Source: JBFIHZ01 sp041601535 (GTDB lineage: Bacteria > Pseudomonadota > Gammaproteobacteria > Xanthomonadales > SZUA-36). From it: DNA of 12,295 bases. The stretch is from positions 1-12,295 of the forward strand of contig JBFIHZ010000094.1 of NCBI GenBank assembly GCA_041601535.1, written 5' to 3'. The translations under genes and the position numbers were made by a program. The notes under the pieces are model-generated. The model searched no databases. It saw only the letters and a list, made by a program, of their open reading frames with translations, and had not been told where the DNA came from. Of this stretch, positions 6,925 through 12,295 are shown piece by piece; the stretch's first letter is position 1, and each line of letters opens with the position of its first letter.

Positions 6925-7656
6925 TTAATCAGCGGCTTCAAACTTCGACTGCATGTCCTTTAGCAAGTCATCCCGAGCATCTTCCAGGTGGCGCTTGAGC
7001 ACTTTAGCCGCCCGTTTGGCATCTCGTTTTACCAGGGCGTCGCGGAACTCAACATGATCCTCATGCCCATGCCCATGCTCTTTAAACCTGTGGTAACGGC
7101 CGACGTTATCTCTTAGCAACAGAATTTGATTACGCATCATCGGGCGGTTGGCAAACTTGTAAAAGTGTGAATAAAACTCCCGCCTCGCTGCATATCCATT
7201 ACCGTCGGGTTGCAGTTCTGCCTCGTCCATCTCGTCGAACAGAACAAGCAGCTTTTCCAGGTCTTCATCGCTGATGTTATTGGTGGCATGCCGGGCGCAA
7301 CGTTCTTCCAGCATGATACGTATTTCGTAAATCTCCTTAATCGCATCGATATTCAGGTCGGAAACCCAGGTACCACGTCGGCCGTCCATTTTGACCAAAG
7401 CTTCCGCTTCCAGTCGGCGCAAGGCGTCGCGCAGTGGAATCCGGCTTACCCCCAGTTGCTCTGCCAGGTCAGCCTGGGAAAGCCTTTGTCCGGGTTTGAG
7501 GTCGCCCTGGTGAATGGCCTTTCTAAGGGCTTCGGTTACAGCTTCTTCTGCGCTACGCAATGGCTGCATGTGTATTCCGCTATTGGCCATGGGGTTCTCT
7601 GTCTGAGTTCTTTCTTTCGATTTCGGGGTGTCACTGGCTGTGATTGATGTTTTCAT
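6925..7656 (-). CDS. GntR-family transcriptional regulator, FCD subfamily
   Basis: This 243-residue protein has an N-terminal winged helix at about 35-100 (IHQGDLKPGQRLSQADLAEQ at 48-67, then LGVSRIPLRDALRRLE through 83) and a C-terminal helical FCD effector domain from about 104 (IYEIRIMLEERCARHA at 109-124). Metal or ligand residues visible in FCD positions are H201 and H223; the usual Phe-His pair reads F161-Y162, and a His cluster HGHGHEDH occupies 194-201. Such regulators usually repress catabolic genes until a small carboxylate binds the FCD pocket. The first ATG is preferred because GAGGG lies five bases upstream; a later start at residue 23 would still keep the DNA-binding domain. The gene begins the minus-strand operon and has a GTATAC site in its own upstream region, implying autoregulation. 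Confidence 0.93.
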   Translation of the reverse strand: MKTSITASDTPKSKERTQTENPMANSGIHMQPLRSAEEAVTEALRKAIHQGDLKPGQRLSQADLAEQLGVSRIPLRDALRRLEAEALVKMDGRRGTWVSDLNIDAIKEIYEIRIMLEERCARHATNNISDEDLEKLLVLFDEMDEAELQPDGNGYAARREFYSHFYKFANRPMMRNQILLLRDNVGRYHRFKEHGHGHEDHVEFRDALVKRDAKRAAKVLKRHLEDARDDLLKDMQSKFEAAD

Positions 7657-7678
7657 CTGATCCCTCGGTTAGTAATGA

Positions 7679-7705
7679 TCCGCCCTTAATGGATTACCGG
7701 GCGGA
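7679..7705 (-). other. Inverted repeat in the GntR 5' leader
   Basis: TCCGCCC (7679-7685) and GGGCGGA (7699-7705) form a 7-bp GC-rich stem with a 13-base loop, 23 bases upstream of the GntR start and between site 3 and the ribosome-binding site. It would lie in the untranslated leader of the regulator transcript. No U-tract follows. Confidence 0.35.
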
Positions 7706-7765
7706 GATGCTTGCTCCATATGCATTCTCTGAATTATGACTTTCAGAAAATACTAACATAGAATA

Positions 7766-7780
7766 ATATACTGTATACAA
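7766..7780. promoter_or_regulatory. Operator ATATACTGTATACAA upstream of GntR (site 3)
   Basis: This 15-mer is the exact reverse complement of the hyuA site at 8357-8371 and shares TATA[A/C]TGTATAC with sites 1 and 2. It lies 110 bases upstream of the GntR start in an AT-rich stretch that probably holds the promoter of the minus-strand operon; read on the minus strand it begins with TTGTAT, a fair -35 box, though no good -10 is at the right spacing. Autoregulation is inferred. Confidence 0.65.
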
Positions 7781-8092
7781 ATTATTTCGATTATATGTGC
7801 TTTTAGTGAGAGGCAGGGGCCGCGAATTTTGTTCCGGGCCAATCCCGTTTACTGACCGTAAGGGGTGTACCTGGTTTCAGCGGCAACCTCCACATACCCG
7901 GGGAAGGGTATTGTCAGATCACGGGTTCTGCGGTGTTTCCTGAAGATTGCGCTGGATTATCGAAAGCGGAGGAACGCCTCAGGCCACGCCCATGCACTAC
8001 ACCGTACATACATACTGTCACGTCATATCTCGGATCACGTACAGGATTAAAGGATACTCCTGCTGAAATCGCATATAGCGAATCAGTTACGG

Positions 8093-8130
8093 TCCTGGCG
8101 GCCGGCTCAACAGCATCTGGCCGGCCAGGA
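8093..8130. other. Large stem-loop in the divergent region
   Basis: TCCTGG (8093-8098) pairs with CCAGGA (8125-8130), and after a CGG bulge CCGGC (8102-8106) pairs with GCCGG (8120-8124), leaving a 13-base loop. This gives 11 base pairs, mostly GC. It has no U-tract on either side and no assigned gene next to it, so its role is unknown. Confidence 0.35.
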
Positions 8131-8228
8131 ACGTATCAGAAACTGTACCACCAATGCACAGGCCGAACCAATTGATCACATTGGCCCAGTCTGAGAGCGT
8201 TTTATTGTTTCTGGCCTCTCCAGACAAC

Positions 8229-8280
8229 CAGCGGCCACCGCACTGATTCAGGCGTAGTGGGGCTTGAACAGTGGCCACCG
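8229..8280. repeat. Two copies of CAG[C/T]GGCCACCG spaced by 40 bases
   Basis: CAGCGGCCACCG (8229-8240) and CAGTGGCCACCG (8269-8280) differ at one base. Read on the minus strand they are CGGTGGCCACTG and CGGTGGCCGCTG. Repeats of this general look occur at the ends of some IS21-like elements, so this may be an IS end left behind; no transposase sequence is recognisable nearby. Confidence 0.3.
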
Positions 8281-8356
8281 AAAGGGTTCAACTGGCATTG
8301 TTTGCAAATTGGACACACCAGCCATTCAGATGGGTAAAAATTAACCAATAGATATC

Positions 8357-8371
8357 TTGTATACAGTATAT
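8357..8371. promoter_or_regulatory. Operator TTGTATACAGTATAT upstream of hyuA (site 4)
   Basis: This is the exact inverse of site 3 and contains the palindromic core GTATAC at 8359-8364. Its first six bases are the -35 box of the promoter described at 8357-8385, so a protein bound here would block RNA polymerase. That geometry fits repression by the GntR protein of the divergent operon. Confidence 0.7.
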
Positions 8372-8385
8372 CTTGCTGTTATAGT
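8357..8385 (+). promoter_or_regulatory. Sigma70-type promoter for hyuAB
   Basis: The -35 box TTGTAT (8357-8362) and -10 box TATAGT (8380-8385) are separated by exactly 17 bases; each matches four to five of six consensus bases. Transcription would start near 8392 and leave a leader of about 115 bases before the hyuA start. Confidence 0.6.
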
Positions 8386-8406
8386 GCCTCCATCGACGGA
8401 TACCCA

Positions 8407-8454
8407 ACACGAAATCGTGTGACCTCGAACAGGTCACCATAATTTAATGGTTAC
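8407..8454 (+). promoter_or_regulatory. Structured hyuA leader with overlapping hairpins
   Basis: Three inverted repeats overlap in series. ACACGA/TCGTGT (8407-8420) is a 6-bp hairpin. GTGACCT/AGGTCAC (8419-8425 and 8431-8437) is a perfect 7-bp stem with a five-base loop. GTCACCAT/ATGGTTAC (8433-8440 and 8447-8454) is an 8-position stem with one mismatch and an AATTTA loop. The second and third use the same bases 8433-8437 and so cannot form together. This fits a conditional leader, but no known riboswitch or leader peptide is recognised. Confidence 0.4.
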
Positions 8455-8507
8455 TGCCGGTTTACGGGGCCGCAATCCGGGCTGCCGCGAACTGCCGCAG
8501 GTTCTGC

Positions 8508-10625
8508 ATGGAGAAGACTTTGTTTAACATATGCATTGATGTTGGAGGAACTTTCACGGACTGCCTCGTTATGGATGCCGCAGGCATGTTGCGCCAGTTC
8601 AAGTCTCCGACCACCTATCCGGACCCCTCGATTGGCTTCATGTCGGCACTGGAAAAAGCCGCAGAAGGTTTTGAGACGCCACTTACCTCACTGTTGCAGG
8701 ATGTGGACCTGTTGATTCATGGCACCACGTTGGCGACCAATACGCTGATCAACCGGAACGGTGCGAAGACCGGCATGATTACCACTCGGGGCTTCAGGGA
8801 TGTAGTAGAAATCCGGCGGGGCTATAAAAATATCCGCACCTCCATGTATAACGTTTTTGTGCCACCGTACGACCCATTGATTCCGCGGCATTTGCGTAAA
8901 GAAGTGACGGAAAGGGTGCTGTTTGACGGTTCTGAGCACACCCCGCTGAATGAGGACGACGTGCGGCAGGTCGCTGCCGAGCTCAAGGACAAAGGGGTTG
9001 AGTCCCTGGCAGTTTGCTTTTTGCATTCCTATGCGAACGATGAGCATGAAAAGCGTGCAGCGGCCATTGCCCGGGAAGTGATGGGAGACGATGTTTACAT
9101 CACCACATCCGCTGACATACTGTCCGTCTGGCGGGAATGGGAGCGCTTCTCTACTACTTCGGTTTCCGCCTACACAGGTCCGGAAGTCAAGGGCTACATG
9201 GAGAACCTGGTCAGCCGGCTGGATCAACACCAGTTTGGCGGAACCCTGCTGATGATGTTGTCGGATGGCCTGGTCGAGACGGTGGAATATTGCAAACCCA
9301 GGGTTGTCAACCTGATTGGCTCCGGTCCAGCCGCGGCGCCCGCTGCAGCCGTTTATATGGGAAATGCTGCCGGACACAAAAACCTGTTGTCCTTCGATAT
9401 GGGTGGCACCTCCATCGATATCGGTCTGATCCAGGACGGCCGAATTCCCACCACTACCGATGCCTGGGTGCAGGATGAGCGGGTCGCCATCAAGATGGTG
9501 GACGTTAAATCTGCCGGAGCAGGCGGGGGATCCATAGCCTGGATCGATTCGCTGGGTTTGTTGCGTGTTGGGCCGCAGTCGGCCGGCAGCACACCGGGGC
9601 CGGCCTGCTACGGCAAAGGTGGGGAAGACCCCACCGTGACCGACCTGGATATCACGCTGGGCTATATGGACCCGGATTTTTTCCTTGGTGGCGAGATCAA
9701 GCTCGATCCCGACCTGGCAAGGCAGGCAATCCAACACAAAATCGCAACGCCGCTTGGTATGGACGTGGATGAGGCGGCGCAGGCGGCCATGACCACGGTC
9801 GTTTCTTACATGGCCGACCAGATCACCGAAATTTCCACCACCGTTGGCTTTGACGTGCGGGATATGGCGATCGTGGCAGGCGGTGGCGCCGGTCCCATGC
9901 ATGCCCCTTTCATAGCCGAACGGCTCGGTGTACCCAACGTGATCGTTCCCACCATTGCGGCGACTTATTCCGCCTTCGGCATGTTCGCCATGGATGTTGG
10001 GCGTAACTATGCCAGGTCATATATTGTGCGAGCCGCGCAACTCGATCTGGAGCGTGTCAACCAGCACTATGAAGACATGCGCAAGGAGGCTGCGGACGGT
10101 TTTGAGTCGCTTGGCGTGAAGCCTGAAGACGGCGTGTTCCATCGCACCGCTGAAATTCGCTACATCGGGCAGTATCACGAAGTTGAAGTGGATGTGCCGG
10201 AAGGTGTGTTGACGGCCGAAGACATCGAGAAAGCCATCAGCGACTTCCACGACCGGCACAAGGAACTCTATACATTCAATATGCATTGGAAAGGCGTTGA
10301 ATTCCTGACCTTCCGTTTACGTGCCACGGCCCCGAAAAAACCCATCCAGATGCAAACCTCGGAGCTGGGTGGCAAAGACGCCAGTGCAGCTCTTAAGAGC
10401 AGGCGCCTGGCCTGGTTTGACGGCAAGCAGCTGGAAACGCCGGTTTACGATGGTGCGAAACTTATAGCGGGCAATCTTATCGAGGGCCCTGCCATCATCG
10501 AGGAAACTACCACCACCGTGGTCGTGCCTGTGTCCTATCGCTGCACCGTGGATAACCTTCGCGGTTACCAGCTGGAACTGAAAACCAAGCCCAAGGCCAC
10601 TGCGCAAGCGGGAGCGAAACAATGA
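8508..10625 (+). CDS. hyuA: Hydantoinase/oxoprolinase family protein, subunit A (HyuA-type ATPase)
   Basis: This 705-residue protein has the full HyuA architecture. The N-terminal hydantoinase domain starts with the phosphate loop IDVGGTFTD at 10-18 and HGTTLATNTLINR at 71-83. The actin-like ATPase domain has SADILSVWREWERFSTT at 201-217, FDMGGTSIDIGLI at 296-308, SAGAGGGSIAWID at 335-347, TPGPACYG at 362-369 and GGGAGPMHAPF at 458-468. The C-terminal hydantoinase-A domain follows to the end. The usual SGPAGG-type loop reads GSGPAAAPAAA at 271-281. Relatives use ATP to open hydantoins or 5-oxoproline, or to carboxylate acetone or acetophenone; specificity cannot be read here. The start is the only plausible one, with a weak AGG six bases upstream and a structured leader. 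It is preceded by an operator-overlapped promoter and coupled to hyuB by ATGA. The symbol denotes family, not proven substrate. Confidence 0.9.
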   Translation: MEKTLFNICIDVGGTFTDCLVMDAAGMLRQFKSPTTYPDPSIGFMSALEKAAEGFETPLTSLLQDVDLLIHGTTLATNTLINRNGAKTGMITTRGFRDVVEIRRGYKNIRTSMYNVFVPPYDPLIPRHLRKEVTERVLFDGSEHTPLNEDDVRQVAAELKDKGVESLAVCFLHSYANDEHEKRAAAIAREVMGDDVYITTSADILSVWREWERFSTTSVSAYTGPEVKGYMENLVSRLDQHQFGGTLLMMLSDGLVETVEYCKPRVVNLIGSGPAAAPAAAVYMGNAAGHKNLLSFDMGGTSIDIGLIQDGRIPTTTDAWVQDERVAIKMVDVKSAGAGGGSIAWIDSLGLLRVGPQSAGSTPGPACYGKGGEDPTVTDLDITLGYMDPDFFLGGEIKLDPDLARQAIQHKIATPLGMDVDEAAQAAMTTVVSYMADQITEISTTVGFDVRDMAIVAGGGAGPMHAPFIAERLGVPNVIVPTIAATYSAFGMFAMDVGRNYARSYIVRAAQLDLERVNQHYEDMRKEAADGFESLGVKPEDGVFHRTAEIRYIGQYHEVEVDVPEGVLTAEDIEKAISDFHDRHKELYTFNMHWKGVEFLTFRLRATAPKKPIQMQTSELGGKDASAALKSRRLAWFDGKQLETPVYDGAKLIAGNLIEGPAIIEETTTTVVVPVSYRCTVDNLRGYQLELKTKPKATAQAGAKQ

Positions 10626-12295
10626 ACAGAGAAGTAGATCCGATCACCTTATCCACCACCTGGCACGCATTTCAGAGTATTGCCAGAGAAATGCGGCATG
10701 TTATCGATCGCACCGCCCAGAGTTATCTGCTGGCCCAGTTGCACGATATGGCAGCGGGTATCTGGGATGCACAAGGCCGTACCATTGCGGTGCCCGAGGG
10801 GCCGACGTCGATGTTCCTGTCGCAGCATTTTTGCGTGGAATACATCCTGGAGCATTTTGGCGACGACCTTCATCCCGGAGATGTCTTCTGCACCAACGAT
10901 CCCTATCACGGACAGTGCAACCATTTGCCTGACTGGGGCTTTATTCGCCCCATCTTCTATAAAGGTGAACTGGTATTTATGGCGCTGACCCGCGGACATA
11001 TGATGGATACGGGTGGTTCCTTCCCGGGGGGGTACTTTCCCAACGGCTATGACATCCATGCCGAGGGTCTGATCATTCCGCCCATCAAGGTATTTTCCAA
11101 GGGCCGTGAACGCACCGATGTATTACAGCTGCTGTGGAACAATGTGCGGTTTCCGGAAGGCGTGCGAATTGATAATTTTTCGCTGATGGCGGCCCTGCAG
11201 GTGTGCGAAAACCGTATCACTTCCATGCTGGACAAGTATGGCAAGGAGACCGTGTTGGATTGCGTGGAAGAAATGCTGGACCGCATGGAAACCAGTGTCC
11301 GTTCACAGATATCCGACATGCCGGATGGTACCTATTACGGCGAGTCCGCCACCGATGATGACGGCACTACGCTGGATGAGCAGGTGTGGGTGCGCTTGGA
11401 CGCCACGGTAAAAGGCGATGAACTCACTCTGGATTTTTCCAAATCGGATGATCAGCGCAAGGGGTTTGTCAATTGCGTGGAAGCTTCCACATACAGCCGG
11501 GCAGTTGCCGGTGCGTTTCTGTACTTCGATCCCGACCTGGCGCCGTTTCATAATGCCGGCAGTATGCGTCCGGTCAAAGTGATTTCACGGCCAGGCAGTG
11601 TCTGCAATGCACAGTATCCAGCCACCGTCGGAGGGTCGCCGGTTAACGTCGGTACGCAGATCCTTGAAGCTACGGTGATGGCCCTGTCCAAAGCACGGCC
11701 GGACAAGGCCATTGCCGGCTGGGGCAGGCGCCGGGGTCATTATCTGTCGGCAGTTGATCCACGTACCGGTGAACGGTATGTGCAAACCACCACCGACGCG
11801 GACGGCGGTGCCGGCGCGGTCTCCGGCTACGATGGTTTCGAGGGCGCCATGGGTATGTCCGGTTTGGGGGCCATCCAGCGCGGCAGCGTCGAAGAGATCG
11901 AAATTAAATTTCCCTGGCGAACCGTGAACTACCACTTTGTCCCGGATATGTCGGGCGCAGGAAAATGGCGCGGCGGTTCCGGCATGCTGTGGGAAGTGGA
12001 AAATCTTGGCACGGATGCGCCGGTTGCCACGGGTAGTTCGGACGGTGACCTGACCCAGCCGCCGGGAGTGCAGGGTGGAGAAAATGGCCCGCTTTCCCGT
12101 ATGTATATCCGTAAAGGTGATGAGGTTACTCCGGCACGGACACACCGCATGATCAAGGTCAATCACGGAGAAATTCTGGGCAAAGTCAGTGGTGGCGGTG
12201 GCGGAGTTGGAAACCCAATGGAGCGCGACCCCAAGTCAGTGCTGAAAGACGTCATCAATGAATTCGTGACCCTGGAAGCCGCGCGAAAAACTTAT
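10622..12295 (+). CDS. hyuB: Hydantoinase/oxoprolinase family protein, subunit B (HyuB-type), C-terminus cut by the window edge
   Basis: The frame runs open for 558 codons to the right edge with no stop. ATG at 10622 overlaps the hyuA stop in ATGA, with GGGAG at 10610-10614 as a well-placed ribosome-binding site, so the two subunits are translationally coupled and should form a complex. HyuB hallmarks are FCTNDPYHGQCNHLPDW at 89-105, TRGHMMDTGG at 123-132, ATVGGSPVN near 340, and the glycine-rich GGGGGVGNPMERDP at 524-537, which normally lies close to the C-terminus. Only a few tens of residues are therefore likely missing. The H101-x2-D104 plus H126 spacing resembles the metal site I recall in acetone carboxylase's homologous subunit, so a divalent metal is plausible. 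Partner and reaction are as for HyuA. No third carboxylase subunit is visible before the edge. Confidence 0.9.
   Translation, partial: MNREVDPITLSTTWHAFQSIAREMRHVIDRTAQSYLLAQLHDMAAGIWDAQGRTIAVPEGPTSMFLSQHFCVEYILEHFGDDLHPGDVFCTNDPYHGQCNHLPDWGFIRPIFYKGELVFMALTRGHMMDTGGSFPGGYFPNGYDIHAEGLIIPPIKVFSKGRERTDVLQLLWNNVRFPEGVRIDNFSLMAALQVCENRITSMLDKYGKETVLDCVEEMLDRMETSVRSQISDMPDGTYYGESATDDDGTTLDEQVWVRLDATVKGDELTLDFSKSDDQRKGFVNCVEASTYSRAVAGAFLYFDPDLAPFHNAGSMRPVKVISRPGSVCNAQYPATVGGSPVNVGTQILEATVMALSKARPDKAIAGWGRRRGHYLSAVDPRTGERYVQTTTDADGGAGAVSGYDGFEGAMGMSGLGAIQRGSVEEIEIKFPWRTVNYHFVPDMSGAGKWRGGSGMLWEVENLGTDAPVATGSSDGDLTQPPGVQGGENGPLSRMYIRKGDEVTPARTHRMIKVNHGEILGKVSGGGGGVGNPMERDPKSVLKDVINEFVTLEAARKTY

Larger units (their letters stand above)
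7657..8507. other. 851-bp divergent control region between GntR and hyuA
   Basis: No intact gene is convincing. Both ends are regulatory: site 3 and a leader hairpin beside GntR, and site 4, a promoter and a structured leader beside hyuA. The middle (about 7850-8340) holds only short overlapping frames. It contains a strong stem-loop at 8093-8130 and two near-identical 12-mers at 8229-8240 and 8269-8280. Some minus-strand frames read like decayed coding sequence, notably a piece ending in TAA at 7849-7851 with the tail YTPYGQ, but I could not identify a family. Gene debris or the remnant of an insertion is the best guess. Confidence 0.5.

Noticed and set aside
7849..8158. Minus-strand protein-like stretches (tail YTPYGQ; segment containing GVSFNPVRDPRYDVTV)
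   Set aside because: No start codon or ribosome-binding site, stops between the pieces, and no family recognised; kept only as possible gene debris.
7865..8175. Short plus-strand frames in the divergent region
   Set aside because: They overlap each other, lack ribosome-binding sites and contain no recognisable sequence.
8087..8278. 63-codon minus-strand frame in the divergent region
   Set aside because: Includes the repeat pair and a stem-loop arm; no family recognised and no sign of initiation, so not called as a gene.
8688..9902. 404-codon minus-strand frame opposite hyuA
   Set aside because: Long, but it mirrors the high-GC third positions of hyuA, is low in recognisable motifs, and hyuA carries all family hallmarks.
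10622..12295. Calling HyuAB an acetone or acetophenone carboxylase
   Set aside because: The families overlap, but no gamma or other accessory subunit is visible and specificity residues cannot be judged by eye.

Overview
The window looks like chromosomal DNA of a Gram-negative proteobacterium, most likely an aerobic, heterotrophic gammaproteobacterium. This rests on family flavour, two predicted Sec signal peptides, Shine-Dalgarno spacing and moderate GC; it is not a taxonomic assignment. I see no tRNA, rRNA, CRISPR array or intact mobile element. The two end genes run off the window.

Layout. 1-853 (minus): exported TPR-type protein, C-terminus off the left edge. 854-1240: AT-rich control region. 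1241-1903 (plus): class I O-methyltransferase. 2198-4656 (plus): apparent operon of an alpha/beta hydrolase, a luciferase-like (LLM) flavin oxidoreductase and an exported RidA-fold protein. 4869-7656 (minus): apparent operon in transcription order of a GntR/FCD regulator, an OFA-type MFS carrier and a split-barrel FMN protein of the pyridoxamine-phosphate-oxidase superfamily. 7657-8507: an 851-bp divergent control region with some apparently decayed sequence. 8508 to the right edge (plus): hydantoinase/oxoprolinase subunits HyuA and HyuB, overlapping by ATGA.

The main result is a shared 12-base motif, TATA[A/C]TGTATAC, found once in each of the four main intergenic control regions (949-960, 1997-2008, 7767-7778, and 8359-8370 on the minus strand). 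It is centred on the palindrome GTATAC, as expected of a GntR-type dimer site. Ahead of hyuA it overlaps a good -35 box. I infer that the GntR protein controls itself, the carrier and flavin protein, the hydrolase-LLM-RidA operon, HyuAB, and perhaps the O-methyltransferase and/or TPR gene, so the window would be one regulon.

The enzyme classes parallel the Rut pyrimidine pathway: LLM monooxygenase, RidA protein, alpha/beta hydrolase, split-barrel flavin protein, transporter and local regulator, with ATP-dependent HyuAB where Rut has an amidohydrolase. An oxidative catabolic pathway for an imported small carboxylate, lactam, imide or other N-heterocycle is plausible. The substrate cannot be read from the sequence, and HyuAB relatives also include ketone carboxylases.
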